Notes under the pieces: generated by a model
Seen by the model: the letters and a program-made list of their open reading frames with translations, nothing else
What the model was told of the DNA's origin: nothing
Databases searched by the model: none
In this document: positions 46,802 to 55,782 of the stretch, in pieces
Numbering within the stretch: the stretch's first letter is position 1
Layout: the number at the start of each line of letters is the position of its first letter
Source: Psychrobacter urativorans
Lineage (GTDB): Bacteria; Pseudomonadota; Gammaproteobacteria; Pseudomonadales; Moraxellaceae
NCBI RefSeq assembly: GCF_904846695.1
Contig: NZ_CAJHBR010000003.1
Span: 1-64,000, forward strand
DNA length: 64,000 bases
Direction of reading: 5' to 3'
Made by a program: the position numbers and the translations under genes

Positions 46802-47242
46802 TTACTCAGCAATGGCAGCTGCAAGCTGCTTGGCGGTCTCAGCAAGCTCTACATGGTCCGCAGGTTTAGTGGCATGACGCCCTAATTCATGAATACTGTT
46901 TGGAATAAGGTGCACGTGATAATGAAATACCGTCTGCCCTGCTTGCGCACCATTTAACTGCATTTGAATAATACCTTCACGCTCAAACACTTGACGTTGC
47001 GCTTGCATCACCTTTTTACAAGTCATCAATACTGCTGCTGCATACTCAGGTTCAAGATCAGACAAATCAACTGCTTTTTGCTTAGGAATGACCAATACAT
47101 GACCTAATGCTTGCGGCATGATATCCATAAAGGCGAGGGTTTTATCGTCTTCATAGACCTTATGGCAAGGGATATCACCATTAAGCATCTTGGCAAAGAT
47201 GTTATTGTCGTCATAAGTGTTTTGTACTTTAGCCTGACTCAT
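46802..47242 (-). CDS. HIT-family nucleotide hydrolase/transferase
   Basis: A 146-residue histidine-triad protein. The triad HYHVHL has His107, His109 and His111; before it lie MDIMPQALGHVLVIPKQKAVDL and LNGAQAGQTVFH. The family hydrolyses adenosine phosphoramidates or related nucleotide conjugates. Length and motifs correspond to the HinT/HIT-like bacterial group. AAGGAG before the ATG supports the start. A terminator follows. Confidence 0.93.
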   Translation of the reverse strand: MSQAKVQNTYDDNNIFAKMLNGDIPCHKVYEDDKTLAFMDIMPQALGHVLVIPKQKAVDLSDLEPEYAAAVLMTCKKVMQAQRQVFEREGIIQMQLNGAQAGQTVFHYHVHLIPNSIHELGRHATKPADHVELAETAKQLAAAIAE

Positions 47243-47661
47243 TGTTTTACTCCTTTAGTGAATATTGGGGTTAAGATGAGAGTTTACATTCTACGATATA
47301 GTGAAGCAAAGGCGGATTGAGTACAAGTTATCGTCCGAACATAATTAGCCAGTCGTAAATGAGAGAAACACCATAAGGCACTACTAGGATTAATTTTTCT
47401 TGCTCGCTGTGTTTGAGTAGACAGAGGCTATCAATCTCAGTAGCACGCTCCTGTTTTAAACACAAATCGCCTATGTCAGTGCCGATTAAGCGCTTATTTG
47501 AGAAACTAAATTCTATTTTTATAATGAAAGCTTATACTTTACCGCTAAAACATCAAAGCTCAATAAAATATAGCTTTGCCGAGCAAAAAACACTAAACTC
47601 TTGGCGAGATCGAAGACAAAAAATGTTATATTAGTAGCCTACCATTTATAATAGCAAGCTT
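47243..47661. other. Divergent intergenic region
   Basis: These 419 bases lie between the HIT gene and the unknown 253-residue gene. A 73-codon frame starting with TTG at 47413 is the only ORF and has no ribosome-binding site or recognisable motif. No hairpins of note. Confidence 0.35.
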
Positions 47662-48423
47662 ATGGATTTGACTACTTTGCCAACTCAATCATCAGATTAT
47701 ACTGACGCTTCTACAACTAACGCTATTGCTGGCAGTAGCACTCATGATGAGACATTGCAGGCTACTATAGACGATAGCCCAGCTATAACCCTTAGCCCCA
47801 ATACTATGGTTTTGGCTGAAGTCTTGAGCGATGAAACCCTCAACTGGCGTATTCATAACTGCAAAATCAGCGAAAAGACGGTCACTCAAGACTTGCCAAT
47901 GCTGTTTTTATACCATTATGATAGTCTAGATGACAGTATTAAGCAGGCTTATCCACTAACTCCCTCCTTACTTGCCAAGTTCAATACCCCAATGACTGCC
48001 AGTGAGGCAGCAACTTTTATTGGTATTGATAGCAAGTTAATAGCTAGCCCTTGGCAGGTAAAAGTTATTGGCTCATTAGTGGTATTTAGTGAAGCGTTAC
48101 AACTGGCAGTGCGTCTGCATTGGACTAATACTGGCAAAACCACCGAACAGCTTTATACCAAAGACGCCGCTGAGGCACTAATCGCTGCCTTTAAAGAATG
48201 GCAGTTCTTTGGTCGTATTGATGTACTGTATAAAAACCAACAGCAGACCTTAGTCAGCATCGACGAGCACAACGCCAGTGATCAGCCACTTCTGACTTTC
48301 AGTCCCAGTACTGAGTATCACTACTTGCCAGCAAGCCACGCCTTAACCATTATCGCTAAATTAGAAGCGGATAAAGTACAGCTACCTTGGTTTGAATCAG
48401 CAATTCTAGAGCGGCTTGGGTAG
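47662..48423 (+). CDS. Unknown protein, 253 residues
   Basis: I do not recognise a family. The protein is acidic at the N-terminus (about 55 residues rich in Thr, Ser, Asp), with no signal peptide or membrane segment. The remainder looks like a folded alpha/beta domain, with SDETLNWRIHNCKISEKTV, GIDSKLIASPWQVKVIGSLVVF, EALQLAVRLHWTNTGKTTEQ and EALIAAFKEWQFFGRIDVLY. It ends with VQLPWFESAILERLG. Codon use looks like the neighbours. It precedes ilvD by 187 bases in the same direction, but there is no evidence of a shared role. No ribosome-binding site is obvious before the ATG. Confidence 0.7.
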   Translation: MDLTTLPTQSSDYTDASTTNAIAGSSTHDETLQATIDDSPAITLSPNTMVLAEVLSDETLNWRIHNCKISEKTVTQDLPMLFLYHYDSLDDSIKQAYPLTPSLLAKFNTPMTASEAATFIGIDSKLIASPWQVKVIGSLVVFSEALQLAVRLHWTNTGKTTEQLYTKDAAEALIAAFKEWQFFGRIDVLYKNQQQTLVSIDEHNASDQPLLTFSPSTEYHYLPASHALTIIAKLEADKVQLPWFESAILERLG

Positions 48424-48610
48424 CACTTTGTGCTGATTGTTTGATATTATCTGCGTATTATTTTAGCTACCTTCCAGTTACCTATAGCTAATGGTATGGT
48501 AGCGACCTAGTATTATTCACTAGTACTCACTGTTGATAAAAAGCACACTATTACTATCCCCCTACTGCTGCACACTTTAATAAATCTCGACTAATTGTAA
48601 GGACTATCGC

Positions 48611-50500
48611 ATGGACTATCGCTCAAAAACCTCTACCGGCGGCCGTAATATGGCAGGTGCTCGGGCATTATGGCGCGCCACTGGCATGACTGATGGCGAC
48701 TTTGGTAAGCCAATTATCGCTATTGCCAACTCTTTTACCCAGTTTGTGCCGGGTCACGTGCATCTAAAAGACTTAGGTCAACTAGTCGCCCGTGAGATTG
48801 AGCGCGCTGGTGGCGTGGCCAAAGAGTTTAATACTATTGCGGTCGATGATGGTATTGCGATGGGTCATAGCGGTATGCTGTATTCCCTACCAAGTCGCGA
48901 CTTGATTGCTGATTCTGTAGAATATATGGTCAATGCTCACTGCGCCGATGCGCTAGTTTGTATTTCTAACTGTGATAAAATTACCCCCGGTATGTTAATG
49001 GCGGCGTTGCGCCTTAATATTCCAGTAGTATTTATCTCAGGTGGCCCTATGGAAGCCGGTAAAATTCTAGCCAGCACTGTTGCCAAAAGCCACAATAATG
49101 ATGATGACAGTAGCCCTAGTGCAATTCGTAAACTGGATCTCGTTGACGCGATGATGGATGCTGCAGACGATAACATCAGTGACGAAGATGTCGCCGCTAT
49201 TGAAGCCTCAGCTTGTCCTACTTGCGGTTCTTGCTCTGGTATGTTCACCGCCAACTCTATGAACTGCTTGACTGAAGCCCTAGGTTTAGCATTACCAGGC
49301 AATGGCTCGCTATTGGCGACTCACTCACTTCGTCGCGAGCTATTCTTAGAAGCGGGTCGCACTATTGTAGCGCTTGCCAAGCGCCGCTATGAGCAAGATG
49401 ATGATTCAGTGCTACCACGTTCAATTGCTACAAAAGCGGCTTTTGAAAATGCGATGACCTTAGATATCGCAATGGGCGGCTCAACCAATACTATCCTGCA
49501 TTTACTAGCCGCTGCTCATGAAGCAGAAGTAGACTTTAAAATGCACGATATTGACCGCTTAAGTCGTGGTGTTCCGTGTTTAGCTAAAGTTGCCCCAGCT
49601 TCGCAAAAGTATCATATGGAAGATGTGCATCGTGCAGGTGGAGTGTTTGCGTTATTAGCAGAGCTAGATCGTGCTAATTTACTCAACACTGATATACCAA
49701 CTATTCATAGTGCTACTATGAAAGAAGCGATTGATAAGTGGGATATTATGAATCCTGACAATCTCGAAGCGCGTGCACGTTATATCGCCGCCCCAGGTGG
49801 CGTACGTACTACCGAAGCTTTCTCACAGTCAAAAGAATGGTCAAACTTAGACGTTAACCGTGAGTCAGGCTGTATCCGTAGTGCCAAGCATGCTTATTCA
49901 GAAGATGGTGGTTTAGCGGTGCTGTATGGCAATATCGCTGAGCGCGGCTGTGTGGTCAAAACGGCTGGGGTTGATGATAGTATCTTAGTCTTTACTGGAC
50001 GCGCACGTATTTTTGAATCGCAAGACGATGCCGTAGCCGCCGTACTTAATGATGATATCATCGCTGGAGATGTCGTTATTATCCGTTATGAGGGGCCTAA
50101 AGGTGGTCCAGGTATGCAAGAGATGCTCTATCCGACTACTTATTTAAAGTCCAAAGGCTTAGGAAAAAAGTGTGCACTACTAACCGATGGTCGCTTCTCT
50201 GGTGGTACTTCAGGCTTATCAATTGGACATGCTAGCCCAGAAGCGGCTGAAGGTGGCGCTATTGGACTGGTTCACGAAGGCGATACTATCCATATTGATA
50301 TCCCTAACCGTACCATCAATATGCAAGTGAGTGACGCTGATTTAGCTGAGCGACGTCGCGAGATGGAAAGCCGTGGTAGCGCTGCTTGGAAGCCTACTAA
50401 TCGTGATCGCCATGTTACTCCTGCCCTACGCGCTTATGCCGCTATGACTACTAGCGCCGATACTGGTGCCGTACGTGATGTGAGCCAAGTTGAGCGCTAA
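48611..50500 (+). CDS. ilvD: Dihydroxy-acid dehydratase
   Basis: IlvD removes water from dihydroxyisovalerate and dihydroxymethylvalerate, the penultimate common step for valine and isoleucine. At 629 residues it is close to E. coli IlvD. Cluster-binding Cys are in [12 protein letters not shown] and [51 protein letters not shown] is also conserved (seen as [12 protein letters not shown] and [11 protein letters not shown]), and [19 protein letters not shown] lies near the end. AAGGA eight bases before the ATG supports the start. A terminator follows, so it is probably monocistronic here. Other ilv genes are not adjacent. Confidence 0.97.
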   Translation: MDYRSKTSTGGRNMAGARALWRATGMTDGDFGKPIIAIANSFTQFVPGHVHLKDLGQLVAREIERAGGVAKEFNTIAVDDGIAMGHSGMLYSLPSRDLIADSVEYMVNAHCADALVCISNCDKITPGMLMAALRLNIPVVFISGGPMEAGKILASTVAKSHNNDDDSSPSAIRKLDLVDAMMDAADDNISDEDVAAIEASACPTCGSCSGMFTANSMNCLTEALGLALPGNGSLLATHSLRRELFLEAGRTIVALAKRRYEQDDDSVLPRSIATKAAFENAMTLDIAMGGSTNTILHLLAAAHEAEVDFKMHDIDRLSRGVPCLAKVAPASQKYHMEDVHRAGGVFALLAELDRANLLNTDIPTIHSATMKEAIDKWDIMNPDNLEARARYIAAPGGVRTTEAFSQSKEWSNLDVNRESGCIRSAKHAYSEDGGLAVLYGNIAERGCVVKTAGVDDSILVFTGRARIFESQDDAVAAVLNDDIIAGDVVIIRYEGPKGGPGMQEMLYPTTYLKSKGLGKKCALLTDGRFSGGTSGLSIGHASPEAAEGGAIGLVHEGDTIHIDIPNRTINMQVSDADLAERRREMESRGSAAWKPTNRDRHVTPALRAYAAMTTSADTGAVRDVSQVER

Positions 50501-50554
50501 ATGCTGACAGTTATTGTTCGCTAATCTCACGATTTCTATTTAAAACGTCCTCTA

Positions 50555-50579
50555 AAAAGCCAGCTAAATGCTGGCTTTT
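50555..50579 (+). terminator. Terminator of ilvD
   Basis: A 10-bp stem (AAAAGCCAGC / GCTGGCTTTT) with a five-base loop, 55 bases after the ilvD stop. Confidence 0.82.
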
Positions 50580-50613
50580 CCATCAAAAAAATACCAAAAA
50601 ACAACGTTTTTTT

Positions 50614-50632
50614 TATTATGATAACGATTATT
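50614..50632. promoter_or_regulatory. Fur-box-like sequence before the antiporter gene
   Basis: TATTATGATAACGATTATT matches 14 of 19 positions of the classical Fur consensus. It lies 63-96 bases before the possible starts of the antiporter gene. In AT-rich DNA such a match can arise by chance, and a cation antiporter is not a usual Fur target. Confidence 0.25.
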
Positions 50633-50694
50633 TGCGAAACGACTTATATTTTCCAGTCATTATAAGCGACTTTTAATTTTTATAAAAACTACTG

Positions 50695-51960
50695 GTGCTC
50701 ATAAATCTTATGATCGACAACTATAACTTACTTTTATTAGTCTGTGGCATTGCATTCTTGTTCGGTGCCTTGTTTCCTATTATATTCGGGCGCACGCCTA
50801 TCTCGTTGCCTATGCTGCAAGTAGTTTTTGGTATGGCTGTAGGTTACTGGTGGACCTCGTTATCATTTTTAGATCCTATAGACAATGGCATAGCTATTGA
50901 GAAGCTCACAGAAATAGTAGTGTTAGTCTCTTTAGTTGGTGCCGGTATAAAGATTGATACTCCGCTACTTTGGCGGCTCTGGCGGCCTACCTTACGTTTA
51001 TTGCTAATCACTATGCCCATCTGTATATTTGCAATGGCAGTGTTAGGTTACTATGCCTTTGGCCTCAGCTTAGGTGCTGCTATCTTACTAGGAGCAGTGC
51101 TTGCCCCTACTGATCCCGTATTGGCCTCTAGTATTCAAGTAGGGCCACCGAACACTGGCGGTGAAGACACTACGCGCTTTGCCTTAACCTCAGAGGCTGG
51201 TCTCAATGACGGCTTAGCCTTTCCGTTTGTGTATTTAGCTATAAAAATAGCCGAGGCCTACGGTCAAGGGCAAGATTTTACTACTGAGATGCTTTGGTCA
51301 TGGTTTACCCACGATGTACTATGGCAAATCGGTGCCGGAGTGGTCGTTGGTGTGATAGTGGGTAAAATTTTGGCAAAGCTAGTGTTCTCTAAACACACGC
51401 TTAATACCACTATATCTCAAGGTTATGTGGTGATTGCCCTTACGTTATTAGCTTACGGCTTGGCGGAATATATCCACAGCTATGGTTTTATAGCGGTGTT
51501 TATAGCAGCGTTCACTTTCCGGCGCTCAGAATGCGAACATGACTATCATTACAAGCTACATGACTTTGCCGAGCAGTCAGAAGGCTTACTAATGTCTCTA
51601 GTATTAGTAAGTTTCGGTATCTTGATTGGTCAAGGCTTACAGTCTGGAGTGGAATTGACTTGGCGCGTCTATGCTGTCAGTTTTGCTTTTTTAGTACTCA
51701 TACGTCCCTTAGCTGGCCTCCTTGCCCTATCAGGGTTAAAGATGCATCGAACAGAAAAATATGCTGTGTCAGCTTTAGGTATTCGGGGCATCGGTACTCT
51801 GTATTACTTGTCTTACGCTATTAATCAAGGCTATTTCAATGATCAAGATGCACTTAAACTATGGATAGTATGCTCTATCGTCATATTGGCTTCGATATTT
51901 ATCCATGGCATAAGTGCCCCATGGCTACTAAAAATGACCCCTAATAAATCCCACCATTGA
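50695..51960 (+). CDS. Cation/proton antiporter, CPA1 (NhaP-like)
   Basis: A 421-residue membrane protein with about twelve helices. Motifs for the CPA1 group are GAVLAPTDPVLASSIQVG (the ion-binding TD-P region), LTSEAGLNDGLAFPFVYLAIK (the ND motif) and LALSGLKMHRTEKYAVSALGIRGIGTLYYLSY seen as GIRGIGTLYYL. It should exchange sodium or potassium for protons at the inner membrane and so help in pH and salt balance. The longest frame starts with GTG 50695; ATG 50710 is five codons inside, and neither has a good ribosome-binding site. Confidence 0.9.
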   Translation: MLINLMIDNYNLLLLVCGIAFLFGALFPIIFGRTPISLPMLQVVFGMAVGYWWTSLSFLDPIDNGIAIEKLTEIVVLVSLVGAGIKIDTPLLWRLWRPTLRLLLITMPICIFAMAVLGYYAFGLSLGAAILLGAVLAPTDPVLASSIQVGPPNTGGEDTTRFALTSEAGLNDGLAFPFVYLAIKIAEAYGQGQDFTTEMLWSWFTHDVLWQIGAGVVVGVIVGKILAKLVFSKHTLNTTISQGYVVIALTLLAYGLAEYIHSYGFIAVFIAAFTFRRSECEHDYHYKLHDFAEQSEGLLMSLVLVSFGILIGQGLQSGVELTWRVYAVSFAFLVLIRPLAGLLALSGLKMHRTEKYAVSALGIRGIGTLYYLSYAINQGYFNDQDALKLWIVCSIVILASIFIHGISAPWLLKMTPNKSHH

Positions 51961-52012
51961 TTGTCATTATTGAAGAATTTTAATAGTGCAGTTTAATGAT
52001 GAGGCTAACTGG

Positions 52013-53404
52013 CTATTGATCAAATAAAGCCAATACTGCTTCCGTCAAAGCGAACTGTCTAATGTCATTGAGCATAGTGACATCGAAATTATGCACAAAG
52101 GCAAAAGACAGTTGTCGAGTAGGCTCACACCAAGCTACTGAGCCGTTATAACCCATATGGCCAAAACCTTGTTGTATAGTGTTAGGGTTATTGCTATGAC
52201 TAACGCTATTTTTACAAACACTAAACAAGCGATGATAGCCCAAGCGCCAATTCATCCTAGCTGGCATGACCGCATCCATACCTGTCTGTTGTACTATTGA
52301 TAGCTGCTCAAAGGTTTGACTATCTATCAGGATTTTGCCTTGCCAGACACCACCATTAGCGAGCATGGCATAAATAGTCGCTAACGCCTGTGCTGACGCC
52401 ACACCATTAACCGCTGGCATAACTGCTTGTAGAGTCTGCTGGTCATAGTAATCGATAGGCTGCTTGCTGGCAGGAAATAAAGCTAACTTATAGTTGCTAG
52501 CATTTATACTACTAGGATCAAAATAAATAGCATTAATTTGACTAGAAGTTAAGGCCGTTTTATCACCCATTGCTAGTCTTTGCCAGCAACCATAACTTGC
52601 TAACTTTTGATAAGTAGCTAAAGTAGCTATAGAATCCGCTCTTAAGGTGGGTTTACGGCGTTTACTACTCGGTTGTGACGGTGACGGGCTAGTATCAGGA
52701 GCTGTAAAGTCTTTAGCCAACTTAGCTACCTCGTTCACTCGCTCGGCTGGTACACCAAAATAACAACTATCTGCTATACCTAAAGGCTCAGTTAAATAAT
52801 GGCGTAGCGCTGCAGCTAAGCTCATATCTGTAACTTTTTCTATCAATGCCCCCAATATCCAGCCATAGACTAAGGCACTATAAGCACTGTCATAAGCTTC
52901 GGCATTATCAGGCTTAGTGATTGCCATGGCAGCAACTTTGCCAACCATCTTATCCCAATCAAGCAAAGTTGCAATGTCCGCCTCGATAGTGTTAATAGCG
53001 AATAAGCCCGCTTGATGTGACATCAGCTTTCGTAGGGTAATATCAGCTTTGCCATTGACCGCAAAGGCTGGCCAGTAACTAGCAATCGTCTGGTCATAGT
53101 CAAGCAATTGCTGTGAGACTAAAACATGAGCCAAAGTAGCGAGTACTCCTTTGCCAGTAGAAAAATTCAACGCCAAAGTAGTGGGTTGCCAAGGGACATT
53201 TTGTTGGGCCATACCGACACTAGCTTGCGCTATACAGCTACCTGCATGATAGACCGCTAGTGCGCCCCCTGCTGGCGCATCATCTAGTTGCAGATCATTC
53301 AATAACTGCTGCAAGCCTTTCTCGATTTTGAGCTGAGTTGCTTCAGCAACTGTACTAATGTCATTATCAATATTGCTATGGCTAGTTTTATTATCGATCA
53401 TCAT
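52013..53404 (-). CDS. Serine hydrolase of the beta-lactamase/EstB family
   Basis: A serine hydrolase of the class C beta-lactamase-like family, which includes esterases such as EstB and D-amino acid peptidases. The catalytic SxxK is STGK in LNFSTGKGVLATLAHVL, the Tyr motif is YSA in AYDSAYSALVYGWILGALIE, and the third motif region is GHMGYNGSVAW. ATG 53404 (tandem with 53401), with AAGG five bases upstream, is preferred to a TTG 96 bases earlier that would add a hydrophobic, Cys-containing stretch. From here there is no signal peptide, so it should be cytosolic. An insert SPSPSQPSSKRRKP lies mid-protein. The substrate is unknown; a role in antibiotic resistance is not indicated. Confidence 0.85.
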   Translation of the reverse strand: MMIDNKTSHSNIDNDISTVAEATQLKIEKGLQQLLNDLQLDDAPAGGALAVYHAGSCIAQASVGMAQQNVPWQPTTLALNFSTGKGVLATLAHVLVSQQLLDYDQTIASYWPAFAVNGKADITLRKLMSHQAGLFAINTIEADIATLLDWDKMVGKVAAMAITKPDNAEAYDSAYSALVYGWILGALIEKVTDMSLAAALRHYLTEPLGIADSCYFGVPAERVNEVAKLAKDFTAPDTSPSPSQPSSKRRKPTLRADSIATLATYQKLASYGCWQRLAMGDKTALTSSQINAIYFDPSSINASNYKLALFPASKQPIDYYDQQTLQAVMPAVNGVASAQALATIYAMLANGGVWQGKILIDSQTFEQLSIVQQTGMDAVMPARMNWRLGYHRLFSVCKNSVSHSNNPNTIQQGFGHMGYNGSVAWCEPTRQLSFAFVHNFDVTMLNDIRQFALTEAVLALFDQ

Positions 53405-53527
53405 CAAGGCCTTATAGTGTGCAAATAGTATTGAAGCAATAGGGAAGCAGTATTTAAGCAGTATGGAAGAAATATTTTTAAGGTTAGCACTAGCTATCAA
53501 TTACGGTTAACGATGGACCGTTAATAG

Positions 53528-53559
53528 TAAAACAGGCCACCCAAAGGTCACCTGTTTTA
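53528..53559 (-). terminator. Terminator of the phosphatase-like gene
   Basis: The stem TAAAACAGG / CCTGTTTTA with a 14-base loop lies 32 bases past the minus-strand stop at 53591. It also lies just upstream of the serine hydrolase gene. Confidence 0.65.
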
Positions 53560-53590
53560 TAACTAATTCACTACGCGCTATCGCCAACTA

Positions 53591-54271
53591 TTACCGAGGC
53601 ACTAATAAGCGCTCGTGAGTCTCTTGTTCTAGCATTTTCGTCAACCCGTGACTATAGCCTCTTGCCATCGCCGTTTCCATCTTACGACCACGCAACCAGC
53701 CAGCACGTAGAGCAGTTGCTGCACCGACTCTACCACCAGACTTGCAATGCATGGCTATTTTTTTACCTTGATACTGACGCAAGATATTATCAAAGGCTAG
53801 TATTTTGAGCTGCTTAAGATCAGCAGCACCATTGATCGCTAACTGCTCATAAGCCATGCCGGCTTGAGTAACTGCTGCACCCTCATCAAAGCTTAACTCC
53901 TCATCAGGCTGCAAATTAACGACTAGCTCAACCCCAGCTTTAGCCAACGCTTGAACTTTTTCCTCATCAAGCGCCCCGCAAACGATAGTCTGCTCATCAG
54001 GACGATAATAAGGCGTCAGTATAGAGGCCAGATCGATAGAGTTATCCGTGTCAAAATGGTCAGTTTTAATATCCGCAGTTTGCGGACTGCTGGTTTGCCA
54101 ATCATTATTAGGGTCTTCGTTATTAAGGGCACCATTAGCTAGAGTACTCGTAACAGCCTCAGGGTTAACCTTAGCTTCAGTATTACTTGGGGTATTAGCA
54201 GCAGTATCTTGGCTTGGCGAATAGTCTGAGCTTTGGGCAGAATTATAAGGGGTCATAATCATAGTTTTCAT
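53591..54271 (-). CDS. DUF442-like tyrosine phosphatase family protein with an N-terminal tail
   Basis: 226 residues. The C-terminal ~140 residues form a phosphatase-like domain of the DUF442/TIGR01244 type: LVVNLQPDEELSFDEGAAV and the P-loop HCKSGGRVGAA. The nucleophile is Cys176 and the Arg is 181, a CX4R spacing as in DUF442 rather than the CX5R of classical tyrosine phosphatases. The first ~83 residues are low-complexity, rich in Asn, Ser, Thr and Asp, with no signal peptide. Relatives can be fused to sulfur-metabolism (Blh/sulfide) domains; none is fused here. No clear ribosome-binding site precedes ATG 54271, and ATG codons lie at positions 4 and 6. Confidence 0.82.
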   Translation of the reverse strand: MKTMIMTPYNSAQSSDYSPSQDTAANTPSNTEAKVNPEAVTSTLANGALNNEDPNNDWQTSSPQTADIKTDHFDTDNSIDLASILTPYYRPDEQTIVCGALDEEKVQALAKAGVELVVNLQPDEELSFDEGAAVTQAGMAYEQLAINGAADLKQLKILAFDNILRQYQGKKIAMHCKSGGRVGAATALRAGWLRGRKMETAMARGYSHGLTKMLEQETHERLLVPR

Positions 54272-54296
54272 GATGGCTAATGGAATTTAAGGCTAA

Positions 54297-54330
54297 TAGC
54301 GCCGTGTTTGATTACACAATTGTGGCGCTA
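54297..54330. repeat. Inverted repeat between the MaoC and phosphatase-like genes
   Basis: TAGCGCC at 54297-54303 pairs with GGCGCTA at 54324-54330, and an inner GTGT/ACAC hairpin sits in the loop. There is no T run on either strand. It may end the MaoC transcript imperfectly or be an operator for the phosphatase-like gene. Confidence 0.5.
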
Positions 54331-54351
54331 CTAAGGTAATTATATGAGCAT

Positions 54352-55269
54352 TTAAGCTTTTTTCTCGTCCACTAGAGTCACATGACCGGCAAGATGGGGT
54401 TTGTCATTTTTGGCACTGTACAAGCCAAACACACAACTGTCATCAGTACTCTCAAGCTTAGCAATAGGTTCAGCGATCAGCTCTACTTCCGCTGGCAAGA
54501 AGATCGGTAGCTTAAAGGATACTTGGGCAGAGCAAGCTTCTGGCAACTCGCCCATCATCGCCAAGCATTTGGCTTTAGACCACATACCGTGAGCGATAGC
54601 TTTAGGAAAACCAAACGCACGTGCTGATAGAGGATGTAAATGAATCAAATTAAAGTCACCTGACACAAACGCATAACGGCGACCGATATCTTCAGGAACT
54701 TCAAATATTTTATGTACGCCTTTCTCATCTACCATCGGCTTGACGGTTACTGGACGCGGCTTACTCTTAAGGCCAGCATTGTCCTTTTTATCACTACGAG
54801 CTAGATAAGTAGAAGTACCTTCCCAAATCACATCTTCTTGCGATTTCACTGTAGTGACAAAATCAAACTGTTGACCTTGCGCATGGTCACGTAGATTATC
54901 AAAAGTAACTGATAAGCTAACCGTCTCACGCTCGCCAATCTTACGATACTGAGTGACTAAATTGTCGACATGAACTAAGCCTAACATCGCAAATGGGAAC
55001 GGCTCTTTGACCATCATATTCATCTGCAGGGCTTGGGATAGCACTGAAAAGTAAGTAATAGGAATCTTACCATCGTCCATAAAACCACAAATCTTGCGGT
55101 AGTCGTCAAGGTTGTTTTGGTCAATATGTAAGTTATCGACAGAGTAAGTCGCTTGTGGCAATTGATCTTTGCTAACTTTACCGCTATTACCAATAGGTAA
55201 TAAGCTTTTTATAATATTGGCATAAGTAGTATGCGCTTTTGGTAGTGCATCAAAATGTTTATCTGACAT
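54352..55269 (-). CDS. MaoC-like (R)-specific enoyl-CoA hydratase
   Basis: A 305-residue double hot-dog protein. The C-terminal half has the hydratase-2 motif: YAFVSGDFNLIHLHPLSARA and GFPKAIAHGMWSKA, where Asp and His are catalytic. The N-terminal half (about 1-165) is the degenerate hot dog typical of large MaoC proteins. It should interconvert trans-2-enoyl-CoA and (R)-3-hydroxyacyl-CoA. AGGA seven bases before the ATG supports the start. It lies downstream of the FabG-like gene in the same direction, 514 bases away. A terminator lies between them, so they need not share one transcript. Confidence 0.9.
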   Translation of the reverse strand: MSDKHFDALPKAHTTYANIIKSLLPIGNSGKVSKDQLPQATYSVDNLHIDQNNLDDYRKICGFMDDGKIPITYFSVLSQALQMNMMVKEPFPFAMLGLVHVDNLVTQYRKIGERETVSLSVTFDNLRDHAQGQQFDFVTTVKSQEDVIWEGTSTYLARSDKKDNAGLKSKPRPVTVKPMVDEKGVHKIFEVPEDIGRRYAFVSGDFNLIHLHPLSARAFGFPKAIAHGMWSKAKCLAMMGELPEACSAQVSFKLPIFLPAEVELIAEPIAKLESTDDSCVFGLYSAKNDKPHLAGHVTLVDEKKA

Positions 55270-55782
55270 AAGTTAATCCTAGATAATACGAAGTAAATTT
55301 TAGGGCAGCTGGTTACTGACCAGTTGTTAAAAGCTTATCCAATAGTTATTAGCGGGCAATTAGACTGTTATGGTACTCATTTTACAGCATTTTATAGTAG
55401 TTTTCATACTAGGTTTTATAGTACGACCGTGCGCATTACTCAGTCATTAGCTTAGCTATAAAGTGCTCGCTAAGCCTTTAAAATAAAATATAACTATCAT
55501 CAATAACAGCCGTTCGGCCAGCTATCGAGTAGTTTATAGCTTGCAATAATAAACCTAAATACCTACTAGGCTCAGTCAAGCTAAAGGCTTTTTCATCTTT
55601 ATAATAGTATTAATTTTTATCTTTATAATTATATGAAAAAAGCCACCCACAGGCAGCTTTATCAATATTAATTAACAAATTTTTGGTAAGTATTTATTAC
55701 TACTAGAGCCATTTTAAGCAATGATAATCCAATCAGTTACTCAAAATCTGGGCTCAGCAGCGTTTAGCTAAGTGCGGTAAGA
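55270..55782. other. Intergenic region between the FabG-like and MaoC genes
   Basis: These 513 bases hold the terminator at 55635-55660 after the FabG-like gene. The remaining ~360 AT-rich bases should carry the MaoC promoter. No ORF is seen. A short dyad CTGGT/ACCAG occurs near 55305-55325. Confidence 0.45.
55635..55660 (-). terminator. Terminator of the FabG-like gene
   Basis: On the minus strand AAAGCTGCC pairs with GGTGGCTTT (two G-U pairs) over a four-base loop and is followed by a T run, about 120 bases after the stop. Confidence 0.7.

Noticed and set aside
47413..47634. 73-codon plus-strand frame before the 253-residue unknown gene
   Set aside because: It starts with TTG, has no ribosome-binding site, and its composition shows no recognisable fold.
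48422..48434. Small AGCAC/GTGCT hairpin at the stop of the 253-residue unknown gene
   Set aside because: It is only a five-bp stem without a T run, too weak to call a terminator.
53591..54271. CX4R loop of the phosphatase-like protein considered a damaged active site
   Set aside because: CX4R spacing is normal for the DUF442 group, so it is not evidence of decay.
55770..55778. AAGTGCGGT, the core of the Pasteurellaceae uptake sequence
   Set aside because: It occurs only once that I noticed, in a genome type not known to use this signal.
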